This document shows positions 48,790 through 60,163 of a stretch of 64,000 nt of DNA, in pieces. The stretch comes from Mesocentrotus franciscanus (taxonomy: Eukaryota > Echinodermata > Echinoidea > Camarodonta > Strongylocentrotidae): NCBI GenBank assembly GCA_037976565.1, contig CP137670.1:310001-374000 (forward strand), read 5' to 3'. Both the position numbers and the translations under genes were made by a program. The number at the start of each line of letters is the position of its first letter. Position 1 is the first letter of the stretch. The notes beneath the pieces were generated by a model. The model worked only from the letters and a program-made list of their open reading frames with translations, did no database searches and was not told the DNA's origin.

Positions 48790-49343
48790 GTTAGCAAAGT
48801 ACAAGACTCCACTGTTATCATTATTTTTAATTATTATTATGAAAAATAAATGGTTATATAATAGTACCAGGAATTCTACAAAGTGGAAAACGAGTCGTGG
48901 ATTTTAATTTTTTTAAAGGTATTAACACCCATTCATTCTACTATACAAAGTAAATACAGTGACGAAGTACACTATTGTTTCATATGTAAATGTGCAATGT
49001 CATACATTTAGCGTCCTATAACGGACTTTAAAACTTGTTTGCACTATGAAATGGCGCATCTACGTAATTTTGCCATTGACAGCATGTTTCACTGAAATAC
49101 ATTAGCCGCGATGTTGTGCATTCTACATTTAAAGCAAATATATATTTATGCACTTTTTAATGTACTTCAAATGATCACATCAATAATAGTAAAATGTGAA
49201 AACAATATCGAATATCAATTTTACATTTTACATTTTGAGTCTTTCTTGTTTGGTAACGTGACCCCTGGTAGCGGTGTAATATTTAATGCAAGTGTAGCTG
49301 AAAATAGGCTATCCACCCGTCTTTTCTCTGTTTTTGTTTGGTT

Positions 49344-49385
49344 CGGAATGGGAGGCAAGTGCTATGACCACTATACCAAAATAAT
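49344..49385 (-). pseudogene. tRNA-Gly-like pseudogene, half
   Basis: Only the A-box and anticodon-loop half remain; the B-box is lost at the junction with the non-repeat island. Confidence 0.55.
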
Positions 49386-50589
49386 CCACATAGACATTAC
49401 ACGTGAACGGAAAATGGAATTCTCAAATCCCACTTTGCAAGTGAAATATGAGCATGATCCCGGCATCTGATCGAAAAATAAAGGGCACACTTGTGATAGC
49501 TTATTGTCTCAGCTACAACATACTCGAAGCTCAGCGAAAACAAAACTAAAACGACGGAGATATTGCTCGCGAAAGACGGGAATGTAGAATCCAGTTTTGA
49601 AAAAGTCATGTCCCATAGAGAATACACGCAAAATGTGAAAAAATGACATGCCTCCTTTAATCGCAAAAATACGCCATGATGCCTTTGTCAAAAAGTAAAA
49701 TTGTGAAACATTATTTGTAGAAAATTGTCTCAGCTAGAACATATCAAAATTTGGAAGAAAATCGATCAATACTTACAGAGATACAATCAATTTTCCAAAA
49801 TATGCTGACGTCATAATATGCAAATTGAAATTTTGAGTTCGGAGGCCATTATGATGACGTCATGAGTTAATTGAGGGTCAAATGAGACATGAAATCATAT
49901 CTCCGACTCATAATCTATCCAAATATGAAAAAAATTGGGAGTTCTCATCCATTCTGAAGAGTTACAATGAATTTTGTATAGGCATGTTTTTGCCCATATA
50001 TGCTATGTATTACAAGAGCTCGCACGCACGGACATGTATCTTGAACGGACGCTCATTGCGTTATTACTGGTCAGAAAAAGGTGAACAAGGTATCAAAATG
50101 CTTGGAAAAATGTGCCAAATATGATGACAGAGAAAATTTGGCGATTCTATTTTGCAAAATCCAAGTACGCGCGAAAACGCGCGCATGCGCGTGTGCGCTT
50201 TTTTGCGAAATGCTTAAAATGGCCTGAAACGTATTCAAAATGAATTTGAGACGATTTGGAGCATTTTGAATTTTTGCGCGCGCTGACGCGCGGACGTACG
50301 CATGCGCGCGTTTTTTGACCTGAAATTGACCGGACGGATATTGACCTTAATCATGATAAATATGAATGAGAAATGACTTTCCGTTATGAAGATATGATCA
50401 TGAGTAGATTTTCAGAAAATTTCACAAAATGGCGCCTAGATGACGTCATCAGTCAAGGTCAAGGTTGAAAACGTTTTTTTGCTTTGTCCATATGCCTATA
50501 CATATGTGTGCCAAATTTCAAGGCATTTGATTGAGCCATTTTCAAATTATCTTGCTAACAATAAAGTGGGTGGAAATAAGAAAAATAAA
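49344..50589 (-). mobile_element. A element, 5' part only
   Basis: Starts inside the tRNA-like sequence (CGGAATGGGAGGC...) and continues through the full body to the 5' end. It overlaps in content with the truncated unit at 46070-46822, so the two are separate broken elements and not one element split by the island. Confidence 0.6.
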
Positions 50590-50902
50590 CTAGACATGTA
50601 ATACTTGTTTGGAACAAGTATAGGTGGGCTGTTCCAACTAAAATTTGAGACAAAATAGAGCAAAAATAAGCGAAATACTGCTAAAAAAACAATGTCATGT
50701 AGATTCATGATGTGAACGAAATTTACCTTCCTGAGGCATAACATGCAATTTAAGTAATTTCCGACATGTGACTTTTAATCGAAAATTATGACGTCAGCAT
50801 ATTGAAGGAAAATTGAGTGTATCTCTGTAAATACAGATCAATTTTCTTCCAAATTTCGATATGTTGTAGCTAAGGCAATTCTTTACAAGCTCAATTGCCA
50901 AC

Positions 50903-50938
50903 ATTTTTCATTTTGATGACGTCATCAAAATGAAAAAT
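50903..50938. repeat. 36-bp perfect palindrome centred on a CRE
   Basis: ATTTTTCATTTTGATGAC followed by its exact reverse complement; the centre is TGACGTCA. Confidence 0.92.
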
Positions 50939-52292
50939 ACTCTATCAAAATATGAAAAAATTGGGGGTCCAGGTGCATCCCAGAGAACTATAAAGGATTT
51001 TGTATAAGCATGGTTTTGACAAGTGCGTTACGGATATACCAAAACATTTCATAGACATTACACGTGAACGGAAAATGGAATTCTCAAATCCCACTTTGCA
51101 AGTGAAATATGAGCATGATCCCGGCATCTGATCGAAAAAAGCACACTTGTGATAGCTTATTGTCTCAGCTACAACATACTCAAAGCTCAGCGAAAACCAA
51201 ACTAAAACGACGGAGATATTGCTCGCGAAAGACGGGAATGTAGAATCCAGTTTTGAAAAAGTCATGTCCCATAGAGAATACACGCAAAATGTGAAAATTG
51301 ACATGCCTCCTTTAATCGCAAAAATACGCCATGATGCCTTTGTCAAAATGAAAAATTGTGAATACTACATTTGTAGAGAATTGTCTCAGCTAGAACATAT
51401 CAAAATTTGGAAGAAAATCGATCAATATTTACAGAGATACAATCAATTTTCCAAAAATATGCTGACGTCATAATATGCAAATTGAAATTTTGAGTTCGGA
51501 GGCCATTATGATGACGTCATGAGTTAATTGAGGGTCAAATGAGACATGAAATCATATCTCCGACTCATAATCTATCCAAATATGAAAAAAAATTGGGAGT
51601 TCCCATCCATTCTGAAGAGTTACAATGAATTTTGTATAGGCATGTTTTTGCCCATATATGCTATGTATTACAAGAGCTCGCGCGCACGGACATTTATCTT
51701 GAATGGACGCTCATCTTGTTATTAATGGTCATAAAGAGATAAACATGGTATCAAATTGTTCGAAAAAATATGGGAAATATCATGAAAGAAAAAAATGGCG
51801 ATTCTATGTTGTGTAATGGTGTTACGCGCAAAACGCGCGCATGTGCGTGTGCGCGATTTTTATAAAATGCTTAAAATGGCCTGAAACGTATGCAAAATGA
51901 ATTTGAGACGATTTGGAGCATTTTGAAATTTTGCGCGCGCATTGACGCGCGGACGTACGCGTACGCGCGTGTTTTTGACCTGAAATTGACCGGACGGATA
52001 TTGACCTTGATCATGATAAATATGAATGAGAAATGATTTTCCGTTATGAAGATATGATCATGAGTTGATTTTCAGAAAATTTCACAAAATGGCGCCTAGA
52101 TGACGTCATCAGTCAAGGTCAAGGTTGAAAACCTTATTGTGTTTTCTCCATATGCCTATACATATGTGTGCCAAATTTCAAGACATATGATTGAGCCATT
52201 TTCAAATTATCTTGCTAACAAAAAAGTGCTTGGAAATAAGAAAAATAAAGAATAATAATAATAATAATAAAGGCAATTTTAACGAAAACATA

Positions 52293-52321
52293 AGGTGGTC
52301 TGTATTATATACAGCCCACCT
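52293..52321 (-). repeat. 5' terminal hairpin module (lineage I), copy 1 of 2
   Basis: AGGTGGTCTGTA/TACAGCCCACCT with loop TTATA, preceded by an ATA microsatellite. Confidence 0.7.
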
Positions 52322-52366
52322 AATAAAGAATAATAAATAAATAAAGGCAATTCTAACGAAAACATA

Positions 52367-52395
52367 AGGTGGTCTGTATTATATACAGCCCACCT
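52367..52395 (-). repeat. 5' terminal hairpin module (lineage I), copy 2 of 2
   Basis: Same arms, 74 bp from copy 1; the next CTAG begins 3 nt later. Confidence 0.7.
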
Positions 52396-52904
52396 AACTA
52401 GACATGTAATACTTGTTAATAACAAGTATAGGTGGGCTGTTCCAAGTGCATGCCACACATGTTTAGTGACATACTAAGTAGTTAAGATAACATTGGCATG
52501 ATTTGACCTTATTTTTGAAATAATCCTCTTATTCAGGTCTATTAGTGTGCCAAATTTCAAGTCTATACAATGCATGGTTTTAGAGAAACCATGTACAGTA
52601 TATTTGACCTTTGACCCTCAAATCTAAATATCAAAATGAAATATGCATTTTCTAGATTTTGTTTTTATAAGAAATCATATCTCCGACTCATACTCTATCC
52701 AACTATGAATAAAAATTAATACACGACAAGGACTCAGATTTCCCATAGGGTTGTACTCAAACGATTGACATATTTCTCCCATAGATATAACACGCAAAAT
52801 TAGGCATTTTATTACATTGTTTGTGATTGTATATGATAATATGTTATAATAGTCGAAGAAGATCATAAAATCAAATTCAAAACGACGGCAAAAAAAAAAA
52901 AAAA

Positions 52905-52975
52905 TGACCCACCAGGAATCGAACTTGGGTCGCCGGAATGGGAGGCAAGTGCTATGACCACTATACCAAAATAAT
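52905..52975 (-). pseudogene. tRNA-Gly(CCC)-like pseudogene / Pol III promoter
   Basis: 71 nt with both boxes and a T-tract of about 15 in element sense. Confidence 0.65.
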
Positions 52976-54218
52976 CCACATAGACATTACACGTGAACGG
53001 AAAATGGAATTCTCAAATCCCACTTTGCAAGTGAAATATGAGCATGATCCCGGCATCTGATCGAAAAATAAAGGGCACACTTGTGATAGCTTATTGTCTC
53101 AGCTACAACATACTCAAAGCTCAGCAAAAACAAAACTAAAACGACGGAGATATTGCTCGCGAAAGACGGAATGTAGAATCCAGTTTTGAGAAAAGTCATG
53201 TCCCATAGAGAATACACGCAAAATGTGAAAAATTGACATGCCTCCTTTAATCTCAAAAAAATGCCATGATGCCTTTGTCAAAATGAAAAATTGTGTACTG
53301 CATTCGTAGAAAATTGTCTCAGCTAGAACATATCAAAATTTGGAAGAAAATCGATCAATATTTACAGAGATACAATCAATTTTCCAAAAATATGCTGACG
53401 TCATAATATGCAAATTGAAATTTTGAGTTCGGAGGCCATTATGATGACGTCATGAGTTAATTGAGGGTCAAATGAGACATGAAATCATATCTCCGACTCA
53501 TAATCTATCCAAATATGAAAAAAATTGGGAGTTCCCATCCATTCTGAAGAGTTACAATGAATTTTGTATAGGCATGTTTTTGCCCATATATGCTATGTAT
53601 TACAAGAGCTCGCGCGCACGGACATTTATCTTGAATGGACGCTCATCTTGTTATTAATGGTCATAAAGAGATAAACATGGTATCAAATTGTTCAAAAAAT
53701 ATGGGAAATATCATGAAAGAAAAAAATGGCGATTCTATGTTGTGTAATGGTGTTACGCGCGAAAACGCGCGCGCATGTGCGTGTGCGCGATTTTTTATAA
53801 AATGCTTAAAATGGCCTGAAACGTATGCAAAATGAATTTGAGACGATTTTGAGCATTTTGAAATTTTGCGCGCGCTAACGCGCGGACGTACGCATGCGCG
53901 CGCGTTTTTGACCTGAAATTGACCGGACGGATATTGACCTTGATCATGATAAATATGAATGAGAAACGACTTTTCGTTATGAAGATATGATCATGAGTAG
54001 ATTTTCAGAAAATTTACAAAATGGCGCCTAGATGACGTCATCAGTCAAGGTCAAGGTTGAAAACGTTATTTTGCTTTGTCCATATGCCTATACATATGTG
54101 TGACAAATTTCAAGGCATTTGATTGAGCCATTTTCAAGTTATCTTGCTAACAAAAAAGTGGGTGGAAATAAGAAAAATAAAGAAATAAAGAAATAAAGGC
54201 AATTCTAACGAAAACATA

Positions 54219-54247
54219 AGGTGGTCTGTATTATATACAGCCCACCT
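54219..54247 (-). repeat. 5' terminal hairpin module (lineage I)
   Basis: Same arms as other lineage I copies. It sits 19 bp from a lineage II 3' end (CTAG 54266), so the two lineages are interleaved in one array. Confidence 0.7.
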
Positions 54248-54384
54248 GATAAATAAATAAATAAACTAGACATTTAATTCGTCATGAGGACGAATTAGGT
54301 GGTCTGTCTACAATTCTTATGATCATGCTCATCTTCAATTCAATGTTCCAATATAATGATGTTAATGTAAAATGATGTATTAAG

Positions 54385-54540
54385 ATATGAATTGATGAAT
54401 GAAGTACTGATGAACTGATAGATTGAACTGAAGTGAAATGAACTGAATTGATGAGCTAAACTGATGAACTGATGAATGAACTGATGAACTGATATTGAAC
54501 TGTGACCTGAACTGAAGTAATAACTAAACTGATGAACAAA
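54385..54540 (-). repeat. TCAGTTCA short repeats (minus sense)
   Basis: TGATGAACTGA repeats, the reverse complement of the tracts at 16154, 18574 and 21094. Confidence 0.8.
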
Positions 54541-54765
54541 ATATTGAGAAATGATTATGATCAAGATCATGATCATAATGAAATTTGATGAAAATATAGA
54601 GATAGAGAAGGAGAGAGGGAGACTGGTTATAGTCATGTAAAAATACATGAGCTGGACCGAGGGATGAAAGAGGAATCAGAATGCATACACTTGGAAGGAG
54701 AGAGGAAAGTACAAGGAAACATGGTAGGGGTGAAATAAGAATACAAAGGGCACAGCAAAGAGCTA

Positions 54766-54970
54766 GAGGAAATTAAGGAACATCCTATAAGACATAAAGG
54801 AGGGAGAGGAGCCAAAGGCGGGAAAAGGAGAGGGTGAGAGTAGAGAAAGAGAGAGGCAGAGACAGCTAGGGAGACATCAGAGCAGAAGAAGAGGGAGGCA
54901 GAACAAGAGAGGGAGAGGGAGAGGGAGACAGAGAGAGGGAGAGGGTGAAATAGAAGAGAGAGAGAGCGAT
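54766..54970 (-). repeat. Purine-rich GAGA tract
   Basis: About 200 bp nearly all A/G on this strand, so it is pyrimidine in element sense as in all other copies. Confidence 0.9.
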
Positions 54971-55108
54971 GCAAAGCTGACAAACGGCCTTGGCATATTC
55001 GCTATTTCAACTTTCAATTAAAAATTTCTACATGATTCCAACATCTGATCAAAAAACGGAAGGCGCACTTCCGATAGCTCATAGTATCAGCTATAACATA
55101 CTTAAATT

Positions 55109-55120
55109 GGGGGGGGGGGG
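55109..55120 (+). repeat. G12 homopolymer
   Basis: Twelve consecutive G inside a diverged monomer where sister copies have no G-run. Confidence 0.9.
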
Positions 55121-55179
55121 AGAATAGAGCAAAAATAAGCGAGATACTACTCACAGAACAATGTCATGTAGATTCATTA

Positions 55180-55420
55180 TGTGAACGAAATTCAACTCCC
55201 GTAGACATAACATAACATAATGTCACCTTTAATTGAAATTTTCACTATGATGACGTCATCAAAACGAAAAGTGAGGGTGACTTATCTTGTAGAGAATTGT
55301 CTTAGCTAGAACATATCAAAATTTGGGAGAAAATAGAGCTCAAAGAAGCTAGATGGTGCTCAAAGATTTATGTTATGTAGATTCATATGATGCATGTGAA
55401 CGAAATTCACTTTCATAGAC
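55180..55420 (-). repeat. 225-bp satellite, left of the insertion
   Basis: Monomer with GATGACGTCATCAAAACG, reverse complement of the array at 32.2-33.6 kb. It ends in the target site CATAGAC (55414-55420). Confidence 0.8.
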
Positions 55421-55450
55421 CAGGGAGGTGGGAGTTACAAGGAGTGGAAA
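55421..55450 (+). repeat. Left TIR, 30 bp
   Basis: Begins CAGGGAGGTGGGAG; exact reverse complement of 57182-57211. Confidence 0.95.
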
Positions 55451-55640
55451 GTCGAAGCTGTCCCTTTGATCCCATGCGTCAAGCCGACACAACGCAGTGT
55501 TTTTTTAGATTATCAAATTACTGCCGCGCGAGCGCACCAGCAGCACTCGTAAATCGAGCATCGCTGATGAGTGACAGCGCTAACCCGGAAGTCAGGTCGA
55601 GTGTAGCGCGCGTAGTGCAAACATGCAGGGCCAGGGCCTA

Positions 55641-55657
55641 GGAGGTGGGAGTTACAA
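55641..55657 (+). repeat. Internal copy of the TIR motif
   Basis: GGAGGTGGGAGTTACAA matches TIR positions 4-20, in the same direction as the left TIR. A shorter match, GGGGAGGTGGGAG, lies at 56938-56950. They may be subterminal transposase sites or remnants of a nested copy. Confidence 0.7.
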
Positions 55658-55850
55658 ATAACCAGCAAGCTGGAACTTTGAAGAGTCCAACTCCGACTCC
55701 AAGTTCCACCTTGTTGTTATTACTACCATAATCATTACAGCATTTTCATTACTGTTGTTGTTTTCTAGAGACTAATTGACCGACTGTATAATATATATTA
55801 TTTGATTTTTGTATTAGTTTTCTTGTCAAGTAAACTCTAGGTCAAGACTA

Positions 55851-56426
55851 GACCGAAGATTTATGTCTCTTTCGTTCGTTAGCCTCTGATTTGGGTAGGG
55901 TCGGCTCCTAGCGACTGCATTGTAATTAACTACTGCTCGCGTCCGAGCAGTAAACTTATGCCCAAAATACTACATTTTACCTTACCAGATTGACTGTATG
56001 ATGCGTTTAAGAGTCTTTTTTTCCGGATTTTCATCGCCGAAAATGAGCTCCGTGCTGAAATTCTTGCAGCCGTATTTTAAACTGTTACTGTCAATGGATG
56101 ACGTCATCTTCCTTCCATCGCAGTAAGCAAGAATTTCAACACGGAGCTCATTTTCGGCGATGAAAATCCGGAAAAAGACCCTTAAACGCATCATACAGTC
56201 AATCTGGTAAGTGGAACCGATGTAGTTTAGCCTAGGCCTAATTTACAATAATAAATGCATCGGATATGCATTGGGTAAAATGTAGTATTTTGGGAATAAG
56301 TTTACTGCTCGGACGCGAGTAGTAGTTTGCAATGCAGTCGCTATGGTCGGCTTCTGTCTCTAAAGAGAGGAGCCGACCCTACCCAAATCAGAGGCTAACG
56401 AACGAAAGAGACAGAAATCTTCGGTC
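55851..56426. repeat. Large foldback hairpin
   Basis: The left arm 55851-56067 (217 bp) is closely reverse-complementary to 56127-56426. The right arm carries a 63-bp insertion (56212-56274), itself bounded by CCGATG...CATCGG, plus a short extra stretch near 56344-56370. The 59-nt loop contains TGACGTCA at 56099-56106. If transcribed it would give long double-stranded RNA. Confidence 0.9.
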
Positions 56427-56626
56427 TAGGTCAAGACAAGTTATTTACTCATTATACCTCCCGAATCAATAGGCACTCTCTGTGTTCCTGTAAATAACAC
56501 TTTATCGATCGATATGCACGAGAATATCTTTACTTCCGGGTAGAAACCCGAGAATCTTTGGATTTTTCGAAATTTGTGTGAATTAAAAAAATCACGAAAA
56601 AAACACGCAGGAACACATGCATGGGA

Positions 56627-57130
56627 CTAAAACCAGTTGCAAGATTGAAGTCTGTTCTTTTCGATCGAAAATGAATCAATGTGCACTTTTTGTCGGAAGT
56701 TATAGGCATTCCATATCTCATATTTATGTATAAATTTCATAAAATAATCGTACTCCCATCGTATTATCGTTATTTCTTGACCGATTTCGCTGAAACAAAG
56801 ACTCGAATACTGCTGGAAGAATACTTTTTGTTTAGAACCGTAATGCGCACGTGTAGAGTTAACCAGCGACCACTGCGCAGCCATAAAGCGTTGATATAGC
56901 TTTTCTCGTACGTCTTTGCCTAAAAGGGCGATGAGCTGGGGAGGTGGGAGAACGCTTAAAGTCGGCACGGCGCATGGAACCTCAAAGTGAGCAGAATGAC
57001 CTCGCTCTCGCATTTGTTTACAAGTCAGCGCTGGAAAAGGGCTTACTCTTACGTAACCTTGCATAACCATTAGCTCGGTGGCTTTGAAATCGCTGTGTGT
57101 GACAGATTGATCATTGCTATTTCCAGCCAT
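56627..57130 (-). CDS. Unrecognised frame in the TIR transposon
   Basis: A 167-codon frame starts about 80 bp inside the right TIR and reads inward. The first ~100 residues have ordinary composition (MAGNSNDQSVTH..., a PPPQLIALLGKDVREKLYQRF segment that looks helical). The last ~60 residues are rich in F/Y/I and may be intron or chance. I recognise no domain; there is no THAP or BED zinc-finger pattern. It could be the first exon of a decayed transposase, a captured host exon, or a chance frame. Confidence 0.25.
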   Translation of the reverse strand: MAGNSNDQSVTHSDFKATELMVMQGYVRVSPFPALTCKQMRERGHSAHFEVPCAVPTLSVLPPPQLIALLGKDVREKLYQRFMAAQWSLVNSTRAHYGSKQKVFFQQYSSLCFSEIGQEITIIRWEYDYFMKFIHKYEIWNAYNFRQKVHIDSFSIEKNRLQSCNWF

Positions 57131-57181
57131 TGGATTAGTTTTAATCCAACGAAAAATACCCTAGGGTATCGTCAATTCGAG

Positions 57182-57211
57182 TTTCCACTCCTTGTAACTC
57201 CCACCTCCCTG
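57182..57211 (-). repeat. Right TIR, 30 bp
   Basis: TTTCCACTCCTTG...CTCCCTG, followed immediately by the TSD copy CATAGAC. Confidence 0.95.
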
Positions 57212-57560
57212 CATAGACATAACACGCAAATTAAGAAAATTCTGACATGTCGCCTTTAATTGAAATTTTCACTATGATGACGTCATCAAAACGAAAAGTG
57301 AGGGTGATTATCTTGTAGAGAATTGTCTTAGCTACAACATATCAAATTTTGGAAGAAAAAAGAGCACAAATAAGCTAGATTGTCCTCAAAGATTAATGTT
57401 ATGTAGATTCATGATGTGAACAAAATTCGACTTCCGTAGACATAACACGCACGTTAAGAAAATTCTGACATGTCGCCTTTAATTGAAATTTTCACTTTGA
57501 TGACGTCATCAAAACGAAAAGTGAGGGTGACTTATCTTGTAGAGAATTGTCTTAGCTACA
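57212..57560 (-). repeat. 225-bp satellite, right of the insertion
   Basis: About 1.5 monomers with CRE palindromes near 57276 and 57499, more diverged from each other than the six copies at 32-33 kb. Confidence 0.8.
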
Positions 57561-59896
57561 ACATATCTAAATTTGGAAAAAAACAATCAATATTTACAGA
57601 GATACAATCAATTTTCCATAAATATGCGGACGTCATAATATGCAAATTCGTATTTTGAGTTCCAAGGCCTTTATGATGACGTCACGATATTTGTACTGGC
57701 AAAATGAGACATGAAATCATATCTCCAATTCATACTCTATCCAAATATGAAAAAATTGAGAGGAATTCAGGCATTCTGACGAGCTATGGCGGATTTTATA
57801 TAGACATGTTTTTACCACTTTTTACATGATATTGCCCATTGACGCGCGCACGAATTTAAAAGTTTGACGCACGCGTGGGGCATTATAGAAGGTCGAGAAT
57901 GACTGGAAATAGTTGAAAATTGTCAAAAATAGTGTCAGGAATACAAACCATGCGAAAAACGGCGTGTTTACGATGTGTACGTGCTGCGCACGCGATAACG
58001 CGCGCGGACGCGCACGGACGGAAATTTTTGAAATGCTTAAAATGACCTGATTCGTACTCTTGTTTAATAGTTAAGTGATTTTGAGCATTTTAAAAAATGA
58101 CGCGCGTACGCGCGCGTCATGACCTTTATGTGACCTTTGATGACATGACCTGTTGACCCTTGACCTAAAGTATATGTGATATGAATATAAATAACCTTTG
58201 ATGACGCATCATGAAGATATGATTGATAATGTGATTTCACAAAATGGCGCCTGGATGACGTCACGATGACCTGATGACCTTGAAAAAAATGGTGGCACTT
58301 GAATTTGATAAGCCTGATGACTGACAAAAATTTGATGAAAATTGATGGAGCCGAATTTGAGCAATCACGCTCACAATAAAGTGGTGGGAAAATAAAAATA
58401 AACAAGTACGTTACCGATAGACAAACATTTCCCAAAAAATTTCCCATAGCGATTACACGTGAACGGAAAATGGAATTCTCAAATCCCACTTTGCAAGTGA
58501 AATATGAGCATGATCCCGGCATCTGATCGAAAAATAAAGGGCACACTTGTGATAGCTTATTGTCTCAGCTACAACATACTCAAAGCTCAGCGAAAACAAA
58601 ACTAAAACGACGGAGATATTGCTCGCGAAAGACGGGAATGTAGAATCCAGTTTTGAGAAAAAGTCATGTCCCATAGAGAATACACGCAAAATGTGAAAAA
58701 TTGACATGCCTCCTTTAATCGCAAAAATACGCCATGATGCCTTTGTCAAAATGAAAAATCGTGTAACTGCATTTGTAGAGAATTGTCTCAGCTAGAACAT
58801 ATCAAAATTTGGAAGAAAATCGATCAATATTTACAGAGATACAATCAATTTTCCAAAAATATGCTGACGTCATAATATGCAAATTGAAATTTTGAGTTCG
58901 GAGGCCATTATGATGACGTCATGAGTTAATTGAGGGTCAAATGAGACATGAAATCATATCTCCGACTCATAATCTATCCAAATATGAAAAAAAATTGGGA
59001 GTTCCCATCCATTCTGAAGAGTTACAATGAATTTTGTATAGGCATGTTTTGCCCATGTATTGTGGATAGAGATAGCGCAGGTCGCGGGTGCTATCAATTT
59101 TGACGGACGCTCATTGCGTTATTACTGGTCAGAAAAAGGTGAACAAGGTATCAAAATGCTTGGAAAAATATGCCAAATATGATGACAGAAAAATTTGGCG
59201 ATTCTATGTTGCAAAATGCCAGAACGCGCGAAAACGCGCGCATGCGCGCGTGCGCGTTTTTGAAAATGCTTAAAATGGCCTGAAACGTATTCAAAATGAA
59301 TTTGAGACGATTTGGAGCATTTTGAAATTTTGCGCGCGCTACGCGCGGACGTACGCATGCGCGCGCGTTTTTGACCTGAAATTGACCGGACGGATATTGA
59401 CCTTGATCATGATAAATATGAATGAAAATGACTTTCCGTTATGAAGATATGATCATGAGTTGAAAGTACCAAAAAACACAAAATGGCGCCTGGATGACGT
59501 CATGAAGACTTGATGACCTTGAAAATGTTCCTGTCACGTCTTATGGCAATGACCTATGACTGTGCCAAAATTGAACGAAATTGACAAAACCGATCTTGAG
59601 TTATCCTGTTAACAAAAAAGTGTGCAAATAAATAAAAATAAATAACTAGAAATGTAATTCGTCATGAGGACGAATTAGGTGGTCTGTTATGTAATCTGAA
59701 TAACTGATCTTGTAGAAAATTGTCTTAGCTACAACATATCAAAATTTGGAAGAAAATCGATCCATATTTACAGAGATACAATCAATTTTCCATAAATATG
59801 CTGACGTCATAATATGCAAATTCGTATTTTGAGTTCCAAGGCCAAAGGGCAAAGGGCAGAGCTATAGAAAATTAAGGAACATTACAAGACATAATA

Positions 59897-60163
59897 GAAG
59901 GAGAACGAGAACCAGAGGCGGGAGAGGTAGAGGGTGAGAGAGAAGAAAAAGAGAAGGGCAGAGGCAGAGGGAGACAGAGCAAGAGAATAAGAGGGAGGCA
60001 AGGCAAGAGGTCGAGGTAGAGGGAGGCAGAGAGAGAGGAGAGGGTAAAAGAGTAGAGAGAGATATATATGCAGAGACAGAGCAAGAGAAGGAGAGGGGCA
60101 AAATAAGAGAGGAGAAGGGAAACAGAGCAAGAGAGAGGAGAAAGAGAGAGATGCAATGGAGAA
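59897..60163 (-). repeat. Purine-rich GAGA tract
   Basis: Reverse complement of the pyrimidine tracts in the 23-30 kb units. Confidence 0.9.

Larger units (their letters stand above)
46823..49343. other. Low-repeat island, no gene recognised
   Basis: About 2.5 kb without A, B or 225-bp homology. It is AT-rich, has two SINE-like fragments, a CT-rich stretch (48200-48235) and a few short palindromes. Frames here are short (up to 119 codons) and give no recognisable protein. It may be the original locus into which the arrays expanded. Confidence 0.7.
50590..52397 (-). mobile_element. A element with inverted monomer and two 5' hairpins
   Basis: CTAG 50590-50593. The 3' module contains an inverted monomer (TGACGTCAGCATATTGAAGG, 50790-50809) and a 36-bp palindrome at 50903-50938. 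The body lacks the tRNA-like head (TTGACAAGTGCGTTACGG). Two 5' hairpin modules close the unit. It resembles 9624-11471. Confidence 0.6.
52398..54265 (-). mobile_element. Helitron-like A element, both ends present
   Basis: CTAG 52398-52401, hairpin ACTTGTT/AACAAGT, AGGTGGGCTG; tRNA-like 52905-52975; CRE-octamer composite near 53397; CG patches (53755-53790, 53868-53908); 5' hairpin 54219-54247. The best lineage I reference copy, 1,868 bp. Confidence 0.65.
55421..57211. mobile_element. TIR DNA transposon, 1,791 bp, 7-bp TSD
   Basis: Perfect 30-bp terminal inverted repeats (55421-55450 and 57182-57211; CAGGGAGGTGGGAGTTACAA...) are flanked by direct CATAGAC (55414-55420, 57212-57218). Removing the element and one TSD restores a normal satellite monomer. 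Internally there are extra GGAGGTGGGAG motifs at 55641 and 56940, a large foldback, and one unrecognised frame. Base use is more CpG-rich than its surroundings. CA...TG ends with 7-bp duplications do not fit hAT (8 bp) cleanly; P-like or Dada-like groups are possible. Probably non-autonomous. Confidence 0.85.
54266..59645 (-). mobile_element. Two-part A element interrupted by a TIR transposon
   Basis: Lineage II 3' end: CTAG 54266-54269, stem 54276-54296, AGGTGGTCTGT. TCAGTT-type repeats (54385-54540), a purine tract, a diverged monomer, then 225-bp satellite split by the insertion 55421-57211. The b part ends at 58402 and an a part (58403-59645) follows, with the same junction as 31405/31406 on the other strand. 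Without the insertion it is about 3.6 kb, close to the 3.5 kb of its counterpart. Confidence 0.6.

Noticed and set aside
47804..49470. Short frames in the low-repeat island as host exons
   Set aside because: No recognisable domain or composition, and the longest runs into an A element at its end.
55387..55641. An 84-aa frame at the left end of the TIR element
   Set aside because: It starts in satellite outside the element and runs through the TIR and TSD, so it cannot be a native gene.
55982..56194. A 70-aa frame at the foldback centre
   Set aside because: It spans both arms of the inverted repeat, so openness on one arm forces it on the other; no recognisable protein.
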